Shown here in pieces: positions 1-8,773 of a stretch of 64,000 nucleotides of DNA. Positions within the stretch are counted from its first letter, which is position 1. Each line of letters opens with the position of its first letter. Source of the DNA: Hyphomicrobiales bacterium (lineage in GTDB: Bacteria > Pseudomonadota > Alphaproteobacteria > Rhizobiales > Rhizobiaceae). The stretch is taken from contig UBMU01000028.1 of assembly GCA_900466605.1 (NCBI GenBank), positions 79,227 to 143,226 on the forward strand, in the 5' to 3' direction. The notes under the pieces were generated by a model. It ran no database searches. It was not told the origin of the DNA and saw nothing but the letters and a program-made list of their open reading frames with translations. The translations under genes and the position numbers were made by a program.

Positions 1-1271
1 ATGCTCGCGCCGCACCAACGGTGACCAGCCTCGCAAGGCAGGACGTCAATCGAGCGCGGTTTGAAGCTACGGGTACGGGATTAAATACCTGCCAGCAAGG
101 CGCGCAGCTTGCGCATATGGATCGCAAAATCCCCGAGCTTCTCGATCAAGCCGAGGTTGCCCTCCATTGCAAGGATTGGCTCTACCTCAATCTGACAGGG
201 GTTCGCGCGACCGATCCATCCGAGGCAAGCTTTACCTTTGGGAATTTCCGGACGCGCTGTTACGACGATGCGGTGATCGATGCGCTCGGATTGACGCGCA
301 GGAAAAAGTTGCTGCCCGAGATTGTCGATGGCACGGAGATCAGCCATGCCTTGACTGAGGAGGCAGCGCGAGCCTGCGGCCTTCGTTCCGGGACCCCCGT
401 CAGTCTTGGCTACGTAGACATGGTCATGACGGCACTTGGGGCTGGCGTTCGCAACGGGCAGCGCAACGCCGCCTGTTCGACGATCGGTTCGACCGGCGTC
501 CATCTTAGAGCCAAGGCAGTGGGCGATGTCCACCTCAACGCCGAAGGCACCGGCTATGTCATTGCCTTGCCAATCCCTGGCATCGTAACCCAGGTTCAGA
601 CCAACATGGGAGCGACCATCAACATCGACTGGATCCTGGATGTTGCCGGCTCGTTGATGGCAGAGGCTGGAAAACCCGTTTCCCATTCGGATCTAGTCGC
701 CCGCATCGACGCCTGGTACGCGCAAAGCCGCCCGGGATCAGTGCTTTTTCATCCCTACATCTCCGAGGCCGGTGAAAGGGGCCCGTTCGTCAATGCGAAT
801 GCACGCGCAGGCTTCACCGGATTGTCGGTGCGCCACGGGTTTCCAGACCTTCTACGCAGCGTCGTCGAAGGCCTGAGCCTTGCAACACGCGACTGCTACG
901 CGGCTATGGGTGACATGCCCGTCGAGCTGCGCATCACAGGCGGCGCAACGCGTTCAACTGCACTGCGAAAGTCGTTATCGGCCGCGGTAAACGCGCCAAT
1001 CAGGCTCTCGAAAAGGGAAGAAACCGGCGCAGCAGGTGTGGCAATGATGGCGGCGGTTTGCAATGGCGTCTACTCCAGCATGGATGACTGCATCAGTGAC
1101 TGGGTCACACCCCTGCTTGGCGAAGCGGAGGTGCCCGACGCAGCAGAAGCGACGCGCTTTGATCGCCTCTTTTCCGCCTACAGTGGCGTGCGTCATGCAA
1201 TGCCTCCCGTGTGGGACATGCTTGCGGCTGTCCCGATCACAGCGCCGAATGGCCTAGAGAACAAATCTTGA
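1..1271 (+). CDS. eryA: Erythritol kinase EryA, 5' end outside window
   Basis: FGGY-family carbohydrate kinase that phosphorylates erythritol to D-erythritol 1-phosphate, the entry step of erythritol use. The open frame reaches the left edge without a stop, so the gene begins outside the window. A GTG at position 21 could be taken for a start, but the codons before it continue the same frame. About 420 C-terminal residues are present, covering the end of the first and all of the second FGGY lobe. The stretch CKDWLYLNLTGVRATDPSEA is characteristic of EryA, and a glycine-rich ATP-site segment (RITGGATRS) follows near the C terminus. eryB starts 26 bases after the stop, so the two are co-transcribed. 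The family assignment is strong because eryB, eryC and eryD follow in the classical order. Confidence 0.93.
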   Translation, partial: ARAAPTVTSLARQDVNRARFEATGTGLNTCQQGAQLAHMDRKIPELLDQAEVALHCKDWLYLNLTGVRATDPSEASFTFGNFRTRCYDDAVIDALGLTRRKKLLPEIVDGTEISHALTEEAARACGLRSGTPVSLGYVDMVMTALGAGVRNGQRNAACSTIGSTGVHLRAKAVGDVHLNAEGTGYVIALPIPGIVTQVQTNMGATINIDWILDVAGSLMAEAGKPVSHSDLVARIDAWYAQSRPGSVLFHPYISEAGERGPFVNANARAGFTGLSVRHGFPDLLRSVVEGLSLATRDCYAAMGDMPVELRITGGATRSTALRKSLSAAVNAPIRLSKREETGAAGVAMMAAVCNGVYSSMDDCISDWVTPLLGEAEVPDAAEATRFDRLFSAYSGVRHAMPPVWDMLAAVPITAPNGLENKS

Positions 1272-1297
1272 TGCAGCCGACCCCCAGGGAGCGTGAC

Positions 1298-2809
1298 ATG
1301 AACCAATCCGACATCCTCGACCTCTTCGTTATTGGCGGGGGCATCAATGGCGCCGGTATCGCTCGCGATGCCGCCGGGCGCGGTCTGAAGGTCGCATTGT
1401 GCGAGAAGGATGACCTGGCAGAGGGGACCTCGTCGCGCTCGGGAAAGCTGGTTCACGGCGGATTGCGCTATCTGGAATACTATGAATTCCGCCTGGTGCG
1501 GGAGGCTCTGATCGAGCGCGAGGTTTTGCTCAACGCGGCCCCGCACATCATCTGGCCGATGCGCTTTGTCCTGCCACACAGCCCCGAGGACCGCCCGGCC
1601 TGGTTGGTTCGACTGGGACTGTTCCTGTACGACCATCTTGGTGGGCGCAAGAAATTGCCCGGAACCCGGACGCTGAACCTCCTGCGCGATCCTGAAGGCG
1701 CACCGATCCTCGATCAGTACACCAGAGGATTCGAGTATTCCGATTGCTGGGTCGACGATGCTCGGCTCGTTGTTTTGAACGCACTCAGCGCCGCTGAAAA
1801 GGGTGCGATCGTGCTGACGCGCTCGCCGGCCATTTCTGCCCGACGGGAGAATGGAGGTTGGACCATTGTCACCAAAAACAGCGCAACAGGGGAGACGCGG
1901 ACGTTTCGTGCCAAGTGTCTCGTCAACTGCGCAGGCCCATGGGTGACAGACATCATCAACCGTGTTGCCGGCTCCAACTCAAGCCGCAATGTCCGTCTCG
2001 TCAAAGGCAGCCACATCATCGTACCAAAGTTCTGGGCTGGCTCGAACGCGTACCTGGTACAAAACCACGACAAACGCGTGATCTTCATCAATCCTTACGA
2101 AGGCGACAAGGCACTGATCGGTACCACCGACATTGCCTATGAAGGTCGCGCCGAGGACGTTGCAGCCGAAGAGGTCGAGATCGAATATCTGTTGAAGGCG
2201 GTCAATCGCTACTTCAAGGAAAAGCTGCGTCGGGAAGATGTGCTACACAGCTTTTCGGGAGTGCGTCCGCTGTTTGATGACGGCAAGGGCAATCCGTCCG
2301 CCGTTACGCGCGATTATGTGTTCGACCTCGACGAGACAAATGGAGCGCCCCTCCTCAACGTATTCGGGGGCAAGATCACTACGTTCCGGGAGCTTGCGGA
2401 GCGCGGCATGCAGCGCTTGAGGCATGTCTTTCCGGCAATGGGAGACGATTGGACGGAAAAGGCCCCCCTTCCCGGGGGTGAGATTCCTAACGCCGATTAC
2501 GAGACATTCGCCAACAGCCTAAGGGACGCCTATCCATGGATGCCGCGCAAGCTTGTCCATCACTATGGCCGCCTCTATGGCTCGCGCACGAGGAACATAA
2601 TAACCGGCGCAACGAGCCTTGAGGCGCTAGGACGACATTTCGGCGGTCAACTCTACGAAGCTGAAGCTCGCTATCTCATCGCCACGGAATGGGCCGAAAC
2701 GGCAAACGATATCCTGTATCGCCGCACCAAGCACTACCTGCACATGACCGAGGCCGAACGCGAGGGTTTTGCCGAGTGGTTCGCCGCAACCCACCGTGTT
2801 GCTGCCTGA
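1298..2809 (+). CDS. eryB: D-erythritol 1-phosphate dehydrogenase EryB
   Basis: FAD-dependent dehydrogenase of the glycerol-3-phosphate dehydrogenase (GlpD) family, 503 residues. It oxidises D-erythritol 1-phosphate to D-erythrulose 1-phosphate, probably at the membrane with electrons passed to quinone. The FAD dinucleotide-binding motif GGGINGAG lies at residues 13-20. The GlpD-like signature SSRSGKLVHGGLRYLE follows around residue 45. The start chosen is ATG 1298, eight bases after AGGGA; the open frame extends further upstream into eryA, but without a ribosome binding site. eryC begins 12 bases after the stop. Its FAD dependence may explain why a flavin gene (ribH) lies close by, though that link is inference. 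Confidence 0.95.
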   Translation: MNQSDILDLFVIGGGINGAGIARDAAGRGLKVALCEKDDLAEGTSSRSGKLVHGGLRYLEYYEFRLVREALIEREVLLNAAPHIIWPMRFVLPHSPEDRPAWLVRLGLFLYDHLGGRKKLPGTRTLNLLRDPEGAPILDQYTRGFEYSDCWVDDARLVVLNALSAAEKGAIVLTRSPAISARRENGGWTIVTKNSATGETRTFRAKCLVNCAGPWVTDIINRVAGSNSSRNVRLVKGSHIIVPKFWAGSNAYLVQNHDKRVIFINPYEGDKALIGTTDIAYEGRAEDVAAEEVEIEYLLKAVNRYFKEKLRREDVLHSFSGVRPLFDDGKGNPSAVTRDYVFDLDETNGAPLLNVFGGKITTFRELAERGMQRLRHVFPAMGDDWTEKAPLPGGEIPNADYETFANSLRDAYPWMPRKLVHHYGRLYGSRTRNIITGATSLEALGRHFGGQLYEAEARYLIATEWAETANDILYRRTKHYLHMTEAEREGFAEWFAATHRVAA

Positions 2810-2820
2810 AGGACGCCCAA

Positions 2821-3753
2821 ATGCCGCTGACACTCTCACTGAATACAAATCCTCTGGTGAACCGGTTTGCAGATCCAGATGACCTGATCGAGACGATCGC
2901 CCGCGACGTGCGACTGCGCGATCTGCAACTGACGCATGAATTCATCAATCCGAGCTGGCAGGCATCGGTTATTCGCCGTTTGACACGAACAATGCTCAAG
3001 GCCCTGCAGCGCACCGGCGTGAGAGTGACCTCGGGCATGACTGGCCCCTACGGCCGGCTCAACCACTTTGGCCATCCTGACAGGGATGTTCGCCGACATT
3101 ACATTGACTGGTTCAAGACGTTCGCCGATATCATCGCCGACCTCGGCGGGCATTCGGTCGGCACTCAGTTCGCAATCTTCACCTACAGAGACTTTGATGA
3201 TCCCGTCCGCCGCGAGGAACTGATCAGCATTGCTATCGACTGCTGGTCTGAGGTCGCCGAACACGCACGGGCGGCGGGATTGGCCTACATCTTCTGGGAA
3301 CCGATGAGCATCGGACGCGAGTTTGGCGAGACGATATCTGCGAGCCTTTCCCTTCAGGAGCGCCTGACGCGGGCCGAACTCGCCATACCGATGTGGATGA
3401 TGGCAGATATCGACCATGGCGACGTCACCTCAGACAATGCCGACGATTACGACCCATATGCCTGGGCACGCGCGGTCCCAAAAGTGTCGCCGATCATCCA
3501 CATCAAGCAAAGCCTGATGGACAAGGGTGGTCACCGCCCGTTCACCGCAGACTTCAACGCCAAGGGGCGTATCCAACCTGCCCCACTGCTTCAGGCATTT
3601 TCTGATGGCGGTGCAGTCGATAACGAGATCTGTCTCGAACTGTCGTTCAAGGAGCGCGAGCCCAACGATCGCCAAGTCATTCCGCAGATTGCCGAGAGCG
3701 TTGCCTTTTGGGCTCCTCACATCGACACGGGCGTTGCCGACTTGAACATTTGA
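2821..3753 (+). CDS. eryC: Erythrulose 1-phosphate epimerase EryC
   Basis: Third enzyme of erythritol catabolism, 310 residues. In Brucella the EryC enzyme epimerises D-erythrulose 1-phosphate to L-erythrulose 1-phosphate; older annotation as a dehydrogenase is superseded. The sequence is of the xylose-isomerase-like TIM-barrel type. Acidic and histidine positions typical of a divalent-metal site are visible (WEPMS around 160, MMADIDHGD around 193, CLELSF around 272). It sits between eryB and eryD with a 12-base gap upstream. The assignment rests on family resemblance plus operon position. A short hairpin separates it from eryD. Confidence 0.92.
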   Translation: MPLTLSLNTNPLVNRFADPDDLIETIARDVRLRDLQLTHEFINPSWQASVIRRLTRTMLKALQRTGVRVTSGMTGPYGRLNHFGHPDRDVRRHYIDWFKTFADIIADLGGHSVGTQFAIFTYRDFDDPVRREELISIAIDCWSEVAEHARAAGLAYIFWEPMSIGREFGETISASLSLQERLTRAELAIPMWMMADIDHGDVTSDNADDYDPYAWARAVPKVSPIIHIKQSLMDKGGHRPFTADFNAKGRIQPAPLLQAFSDGGAVDNEICLELSFKEREPNDRQVIPQIAESVAFWAPHIDTGVADLNI

Positions 3754-3779
3754 TCCGGGGACTTACAAGGTTTTGCAAA

Positions 3780-3800
3780 GCGGCAGGCAATCGCTGCCGC
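3780..3800 (+). other. Intercistronic hairpin between eryC and eryD
   Basis: The segment forms a perfect 7-base-pair stem (GCGGCAG with CTGCCGC) and a 7-base loop, followed by GATAAAGGGAG leading into eryD. There is no T tract, so it is not a classical terminator. It may stabilise or pause the eryABC transcript before the regulator gene. Function is inferred. Confidence 0.45.
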
Positions 3801-3822
3801 GTGTTGATAAAGGGAGCAGCGA

Positions 3823-4758
3823 ATGGCGGACAGTGATGACACGCTTGCCGTGCGTGCCGCCTGGCTGCACTACGCCGGCGGCCTGACGCAGTCGGACGTT
3901 GCAAAGCGCCTCGGCGTTCCGTCGGTCAAAGCGCACCGATTGATCGCCAGAGCGGTCGCCGACGGTGTCGTCAAGGTAACGATCGACGGTGATATCGTTG
4001 AGTGCGTCGAGCTGGAAAACCGGCTCGCGGAGCGTTTCGGGCTACGCTATTGCGAGGTCGCGCCCGATCTGGGCGAAGACGGGCTCCCTCTGAGAGCATT
4101 GGGCCATGCAGGCGCGACTTTCCTGAAACGGGAAATCGAGCGCGGCGATAACAATGTTATCGGCCTTGGGCATGGCCGGACGCTGGCGGCGGCGGTGCAA
4201 TACATGCCACGTGTGACGGCGAAGGATCTGCGTTTTGTCTCTTTGCTTGGTGGACTGACGAGAAACTACGGGGCCAATCCCTATGACGTGATGCACCGGA
4301 TTGCCGAAAAGACGGGAACGCATGCGTTTGTAATGCCGGTCCCGTTCTTTGCCAATACAGCCGAAGACCGCGAAGTCCTGCGCGCCCAACGCGGCGTGAA
4401 GGAGGTATTTGACCTCGCCAACAAGGCAGATCTGAAACTCGTCGGCCTCGGGACCGTCGATGCCGAGGCTCAACTCGTTCTTTCCGGCATGATCGAACCC
4501 GAGGAAATCCAGGATATTGCTGAGGCTGGCGGTGTCGGAGAGATCCTTGGACACTTCTTCGATGCCACCGGGCAGATTATGGACACTGCTCTAACATCGC
4601 GAACGCTATCGGCCTCATTCCCCCAAAAGAGAACAGAGCGACTGGTCGCTCTTGCCGGAGGGCAGTCGAAGGTCGCGGCGATACGTGCAATCCTCAATAG
4701 CCATAGGTTGTTCGGATTGATCACGGACGAGCGTACCGCTCAAGCCTTGCTAGCGTAG
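3823..4758 (+). CDS. eryD: SorC-family regulator EryD
   Basis: Repressor of the erythritol operon, 311 residues, SorC/DeoR sugar-binding type. An N-terminal helix-turn-helix lies at about residues 15-45 (GGLTQSDVAKRLGVPSVKAH). It is followed by the large sugar-phosphate-binding domain with the segments GLGHGRTLAAAV, VSLLGG and ALAGGQSKVAAIRA typical of the family. In Brucella and rhizobia EryD represses eryABCD and erythritol or a derivative relieves it. The start ATG 3823 follows GGGAG by eight bases. The family assignment is firm; the effector is taken from the characterised relatives. Confidence 0.93.
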   Translation: MADSDDTLAVRAAWLHYAGGLTQSDVAKRLGVPSVKAHRLIARAVADGVVKVTIDGDIVECVELENRLAERFGLRYCEVAPDLGEDGLPLRALGHAGATFLKREIERGDNNVIGLGHGRTLAAAVQYMPRVTAKDLRFVSLLGGLTRNYGANPYDVMHRIAEKTGTHAFVMPVPFFANTAEDREVLRAQRGVKEVFDLANKADLKLVGLGTVDAEAQLVLSGMIEPEEIQDIAEAGGVGEILGHFFDATGQIMDTALTSRTLSASFPQKRTERLVALAGGQSKVAAIRAILNSHRLFGLITDERTAQALLA

Positions 4759-4778
4759 GCCGAGACTAAAACGGCGAC

Positions 4779-4845
4779 GTTATCTCAAAATAACACGATT
4801 AATGTTGAGTGATGTTATATTTGTGTTATCTTCAAGTGCGTAACA
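4779..4845. promoter_or_regulatory. Repeat-rich region upstream of the DeoR gene, possible operator
   Basis: The gap between eryD and the DeoR-type gene is AT-rich and holds an inverted repeat GTTAT-N6-ATAAC at 4779-4794. Two direct GTTAT copies follow at 4814-4818 and 4825-4829, and a reversed copy (GTAAC) at 4840-4844. Repeated short half-sites are common for DeoR-family operators. This is a plausible autoregulatory site and promoter for the DeoR-eryH-eryI transcript. The repeats are visible; the binding protein is inferred. Confidence 0.45.
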
Positions 4846-4857
4846 ATGGAGTTGGTG

Positions 4858-5634
4858 ATGAAGCGCGAGGAACGGCAGCAGCTGATCGTGAACCTGCTTG
4901 TCGAAACCAAGACCGTCGACCTTGACGATCTTGCCGATCGCTTCACCGTTTCAAAAATGACCATTCACCGGGACCTCGATGACCTCGAGCAAGCCGGTGT
5001 CCTGCGAAAGGTTCGCGGTGGCGCAACGATTGATGCCGGCACGCAGTTCGAAAGCGACTTTCGTATTCGCGAGCGCCAGGGCAACGAAGCAAAGCTTGCG
5101 ATGGCGCGAAAGGCGATCGAGTTTGTCGAGCCCGGCATGACCGTCATGGTCAATGATGGTTCGATGGCCGCTGTGCTTGGCGAGATGTTGCTGCAAAAAC
5201 GCCCCCTGACACTGATAACCAACAATGCTGCAATTCTGGAGAGACTTAAGAGCGAAGCCGGGATCACGCTAATAGCGCTTGGCGGAATCTATTCGCCAAA
5301 ATTCAATGCCTTCCTGGGCGTGGTCACCGAGGAGGCACTGTTTCGGCTCAGAGCCGACATTGCTTTCATCTCCACCCCTGCCGTGAGCGGAGGTGTGGCC
5401 TATCACATGGATGACAATGTTGTCCGGGCAAAGCGGGCGATGATGTCGTCTGCGACGCGCAAGTGCCTGCTAGTGAACCATCAGCGCTTCGGTCACACAG
5501 CCCTGCACGCAATGGCCGACCTGGCAGACTTCGATGCGATTATCACCGACAGCGCACCCGACGCTGTCATTCAGGAGGAGTTCGATCGGCAAGGCACTAC
5601 GCTGACGATCGCGCCAACGCAGGATATGACATGA
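4858..5634 (+). CDS. DeoR-family transcriptional regulator of the eryH-eryI unit
   Basis: DeoR/GlpR-type repressor, 258 residues. The N-terminal winged helix-turn-helix (LADRFTVSKMTIHRDLDDLE, about residues 20-40) matches the family signature. The C-terminal sensor domain carries the usual phosphosugar-binding pattern (TLITNNAAI, LGGIYSPKFNAFLG). The start is set at ATG 4858 because GGAG lies seven bases upstream; a GTG-less extension of four codons to 4846 is possible but has no such site. Its stop overlaps the eryH start (ATGA), so it is translationally coupled to the isomerases. The same gene order occurs in the Brucella erythritol region. Confidence 0.9.
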   Translation: MKREERQQLIVNLLVETKTVDLDDLADRFTVSKMTIHRDLDDLEQAGVLRKVRGGATIDAGTQFESDFRIRERQGNEAKLAMARKAIEFVEPGMTVMVNDGSMAAVLGEMLLQKRPLTLITNNAAILERLKSEAGITLIALGGIYSPKFNAFLGVVTEEALFRLRADIAFISTPAVSGGVAYHMDDNVVRAKRAMMSSATRKCLLVNHQRFGHTALHAMADLADFDAIITDSAPDAVIQEEFDRQGTTLTIAPTQDMT

Positions 5635-6401
5635 CCGATACGCCGCAGTTCTGGATCGGAACAAGTTGGAAAATGAACAAGACGCTCGCAGAGGCCAAGC
5701 ACTTTGCAACCGGCCTCAAGGCAGCCGACGCGAGCCGCGACCCCCGTATCCAGCGTTTCGTCATTCCCGCGTTTACCGCCGTGCGAGAAGTCAAGGCAAT
5801 GCTTTCGGACACATCCGTCAAGGTTGGGGCTCAAAACATGCACTGGGCCGACCAGGGAGCGTGGACCGGCGAAGTCTCACCCCTCATGCTGAAGGACTGC
5901 CACCTTGACATCGTTGAGCTTGGCCATTCCGAACGTCGTGAGTTTTTTGGCGAAACAGACGAGACGGTCGGGTTGAAGACGGAAGCGGCTGTCCGTCACG
6001 GCCTCATTCCCTTGATCTGCATTGGCGAGACACTTTCCGACCGGGAGAGTGGCCAGGCTGCCAAAATCCTGGAGAGACAGGTGCGTGGAGCACTTGGCAA
6101 ACTGTCTGAGAGCCAGAAGTCTGCAGAAATCCTTCTCGCCTACGAACCCGTCTGGGCGATCGGCGAAAACGGCATACCGGCAACGGCCGAATACGCGGAT
6201 GCCCGCCAGGCGGAAATTATTGCCGTTGCGCAAGAGGTGCTCAAACGCAAGATCTCCTGCCTTTACGGCGGTTCTGTAAATCCGCAAAACTGCGAAGAAC
6301 TTATTTTGAGCCCCCATATCGACGGGCTTTTCATCGGTCGGTCGGCCTGGAATGTCGAAGGTTACCTCGACATCTTGGCGAAATGCGCCGCCAAACTCTG
6401 A
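5631..6401 (+). CDS. eryH: L-erythrulose 1-phosphate isomerase EryH (TpiB)
   Basis: Triosephosphate-isomerase homologue, 256 residues, dedicated to erythritol catabolism. Its characterised Brucella counterpart converts L-erythrulose 1-phosphate to D-erythrulose 4-phosphate. TPI catalytic residues are recognisable: Lys14 in SWKMN, His99 in GHSER and Glu172 in YEPVWAIG. Flexible loop 6 reads AIGENG rather than the canonical AIGTG, consistent with an altered substrate. A second TPI homologue with the canonical AIGTG lies at 40227-40964. The start overlaps the DeoR stop by four bases, and eryI begins 11 bases after the stop behind GAGGAG. Confidence 0.93.
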   Translation: MTDTPQFWIGTSWKMNKTLAEAKHFATGLKAADASRDPRIQRFVIPAFTAVREVKAMLSDTSVKVGAQNMHWADQGAWTGEVSPLMLKDCHLDIVELGHSERREFFGETDETVGLKTEAAVRHGLIPLICIGETLSDRESGQAAKILERQVRGALGKLSESQKSAEILLAYEPVWAIGENGIPATAEYADARQAEIIAVAQEVLKRKISCLYGGSVNPQNCEELILSPHIDGLFIGRSAWNVEGYLDILAKCAAKL

Positions 6402-6412
6402 GGAGAAAAACC

Positions 6413-6868
6413 ATGAAGTTAGCTATCGCAGGAGACAGCGCAGGCGAAGGCCTGGCGAAGGTGTTGGCTGAACATCTGAAGGACCGCTTCGACGTTCAGG
6501 AGGTTTCTCGCACCTCCGAAGGCCCGGATCCGTTCTATGCAAACCTCTCTGATCGCGTCGCCTCGGGTGTCCTGGACGGCACCTATGACCGCGCGATCCT
6601 CGTCTGCGGAACGGGCATTGGCGTCTGCATCTCGGCCAATAAGGTGCCAGGGATTCGGGCAGCGTTGACCCATGACACCTATTCGGCAGAACGCGCTGCT
6701 CTTTCCAACAACGCCCAGATCATCACGATGGGCGCTCGCGTGATCGGCAGTGAACTCGCCAAGTCGATCGCTGACGCCTACTTGATGCAAACATTCGATG
6801 AGCAGGGTCGGTCCGTAGGCAACGTCAATGCCATCAACGAGCTTGATACGAAGTACCACAACCGCTAG
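6413..6868 (+). CDS. eryI: D-erythrulose 4-phosphate isomerase EryI (RpiB family)
   Basis: Ribose-5-phosphate isomerase B family protein, 151 residues. It makes D-erythrose 4-phosphate, the end product of the erythritol route, which enters the pentose phosphate pathway. The catalytic Cys65 sits in CGTGIGVCISANK and His87 in LTHDTYSAE, both family hallmarks. The start is ATG 6413 behind GAGGAG; the open frame extends a further ten codons upstream without a ribosome binding site. It ends the DeoR-eryH-eryI unit and is followed by a strong hairpin. A generic RpiB function is possible, but context favours EryI. Confidence 0.92.
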   Translation: MKLAIAGDSAGEGLAKVLAEHLKDRFDVQEVSRTSEGPDPFYANLSDRVASGVLDGTYDRAILVCGTGIGVCISANKVPGIRAALTHDTYSAERAALSNNAQIITMGARVIGSELAKSIADAYLMQTFDEQGRSVGNVNAINELDTKYHNR

Positions 6869-6874
6869 TCATCT

Positions 6875-6901
6875 CTGTAGCCACGCCAGCCGTGGCTACA
6901 G
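6875..6901 (+). terminator. Strong hairpin after eryI, no T tract
   Basis: CTGTAGCCACG pairs perfectly with CGTGGCTACAG around a 5-base loop, giving an 11-base-pair stem seven bases after the eryI stop. The following bases (TCGGACTTTGG) contain only a weak T run. It may be an attenuator or a 3'-end stabiliser that separates eryI from the dihydroxyacetone-type kinase genes. Confidence 0.5.
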
Positions 6902-6985
6902 TCGGACTTTGGCGTTCATTCAAAGGCTTGCTGGAAGCAGCGCGAATTGATGGCCAAGTCACGACACGACAATGGGAGGATTGGC

Positions 6986-7993
6986 GTGAAGACGAAAAAG
7001 CTGATCAATGCTGGCGAGAATGCCGTCGACGAAATGCTGGAGGGCATTCTGGCTGCCCATCCGGATCATCTTTATGCCATTGAGGGTATGCCCCGGGCCA
7101 TTGTCGCGCGCAATGGACCGCGAACGGGGAAGGTCGGGCTCGTCATTGGCGGTGGCTCTGGGCATGAGCCAACCTTCTTGGGCTTTGTCGGCAAGGGGCT
7201 TGCCGATGCCGCCGCCGTCGGTAACGTTTTTGCTTCTCCCCCACCCGATCCAATCATTGCTTGTGCGACTGCTGCCAATGGTGGAGCGGGCGTTCTGTTC
7301 ATGTACGGCAACTATGCCGGAGACGTTATGAATTTCGACATGGCAGCCGAGATGCTCGCCATTGACGACATCGAGGTCAGAACGGTTTTGACGACCGACG
7401 ACGTCGCATCAGCTCCTCTTGATCAACGCGACAAGCGACGCGGTGTTGCCGGCAATGTCTTCATCTTCAAGGTCGCTGGGGCTGCCTGCGACCTGATGTA
7501 CGATCTCGACGCCGTCGAGAATGTTGCCCGTCATGCGAACGCGCGCACCTACACAATGGGCGTTGCGCTGTCCCCCTGCTCACTTCCGCAGACGCTGAAG
7601 CCGAATTTCGCGATTGGCGACGGTGAGATGGAGATTGGCATGGGCATTCACGGGGAACCGGGTGTGGCGCGTGGTGAGATTTCGACAGCGGATGTGGTGA
7701 CCGACACGCTCGTCGATAAGATCCTTAGCGAAATGCAGGCATCGAACGGTGATCGCATCGCTGTTCTTGTCAATTCTCTCGGGTCGACGCCCCTGATGGA
7801 ACTTTACATCATGATGCGGCGCCTGAAGCTACGCCTTGATGCAGCGGGGCTCGTTATCCATACGTCGCTGGTTGGGAACTACTGTACATCGCTGGAAATG
7901 GCCGGAGCCTCTATCACCTTGATGCATCTCGACGATGAACTGCAAAGACTGATCGATCATCCGTGTGACTGCGCAATGTTCCGGGCCGGATAG
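6986..7993 (+). CDS. dhaK: Dihydroxyacetone-type kinase, DhaK subunit
   Basis: DhaK-domain protein of 335 residues that binds a short ketose and presents it for phosphorylation by DhaL. Visible family motifs are GGGSGHEPTFLGF near the N terminus, the NYAGDVMNF segment, and GIHGEPG, which contains the His that forms the hemiaminal with substrate. The start is set at GTG 6986, preceded by GGGAGG at the right distance; upstream ATGs at 6947 and 6950 have no good site. DhaL follows 13 bases later. Placement between the erythritol genes and ribH, with no PTS protein DhaM nearby, suggests an ATP-dependent kinase for dihydroxyacetone or erythrulose. Substrate is not proven. Confidence 0.88.
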   Translation: MKTKKLINAGENAVDEMLEGILAAHPDHLYAIEGMPRAIVARNGPRTGKVGLVIGGGSGHEPTFLGFVGKGLADAAAVGNVFASPPPDPIIACATAANGGAGVLFMYGNYAGDVMNFDMAAEMLAIDDIEVRTVLTTDDVASAPLDQRDKRRGVAGNVFIFKVAGAACDLMYDLDAVENVARHANARTYTMGVALSPCSLPQTLKPNFAIGDGEMEIGMGIHGEPGVARGEISTADVVTDTLVDKILSEMQASNGDRIAVLVNSLGSTPLMELYIMMRRLKLRLDAAGLVIHTSLVGNYCTSLEMAGASITLMHLDDELQRLIDHPCDCAMFRAG

Positions 7994-8006
7994 GAGGCAA
8001 GAAGCG

Positions 8007-8648
8007 ATGCAAGTCGATGTAGTGCAGTTGCAGGCGATGTTTGGCGCAATAGCGCAGGCAATGGAGCGCGAGAAGGAGCGATTGTGTGAGCTCGACGGAG
8101 TGATCGGCGACGCCGATCACGGCATCGCGATGGAGCTCGGGTTCTCGGCCGCAGCCAAAGCAGTGGCAGCTCTTGATGCCTCCTCGAGTGATCCAACCGC
8201 GGTTTTCAATATCGCAGCCAAGTCGTTCCTGTCGGCGGTCGGGGCATCATCGGGGCCACTTTATGCCACGGCCCTGATGCGAGCCGGTGCAAGCGTTAAG
8301 GAAAAGCCTGCCCTGTCCGACGACGACATGATCGACGTGCTTGAGGCAATGGCGAAAGGCATTCAGGACCGGGGCAAGGCTGAGCCAGGCGAGAAAACAA
8401 TGGTGGATGCCTGGGCGCCCGCAGCGCTAGCAGCAAGGACTGCACGCGATGAAGGCAAGCCTTTGGCAACGAGCCTGGAAGCGGCAGAGCAGGCAGCGCG
8501 CAAAGGCGCCGAAGCCACTCGGGATATGGTCGCCCTGAAGGGCCGCTCCTCGCGACTCGGAGACAGGGTGATCGGCCACATGGATCCGGGCGCCGCGTCG
8601 GCAGTGGTTCTGATCGAGGCAATTCACATATTCTTTTCCGATAGATAG
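8007..8648 (+). CDS. dhaL: Dihydroxyacetone-type kinase, DhaL subunit
   Basis: Nucleotide-binding DhaL/Dak2 domain, 213 residues. The Mg-nucleotide motif LDGVIGDADHG lies near residue 29 and the C-terminal phosphate-binding loop ends in GHMDPGAAS. It works with the DhaK protein upstream. ATG 8007 is preceded by AGGAGG in the gap after dhaK, so the two are co-translated. The split DhaK/DhaL arrangement without DhaM in the neighbourhood points to ATP as the donor, although a PTS donor could be encoded elsewhere. It may phosphorylate erythrulose or the dihydroxyacetone released by the transketolase module further along. Confidence 0.88.
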   Translation: MQVDVVQLQAMFGAIAQAMEREKERLCELDGVIGDADHGIAMELGFSAAAKAVAALDASSSDPTAVFNIAAKSFLSAVGASSGPLYATALMRAGASVKEKPALSDDDMIDVLEAMAKGIQDRGKAEPGEKTMVDAWAPAALAARTARDEGKPLATSLEAAEQAARKGAEATRDMVALKGRSSRLGDRVIGHMDPGAASAVVLIEAIHIFFSDR

Positions 8649-8773
8649 CCTAAGCTACGACCGTGGCCCGAGTGGCATTGGCGCGATGGTCGTCTCATCT
8701 CGATTGTACCGCTTGCGACAGCCGTCGCCGCTAAGTGGCTTGCATTGTCCTTTGAAGCCGAACTATGGTTCTG

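Noticed and set aside
21..1271. GTG at position 21 as the true eryA start
   Set aside because: The frame is open to the left edge and the encoded codons match the middle of a longer FGGY kinase, so the gene starts outside the window.
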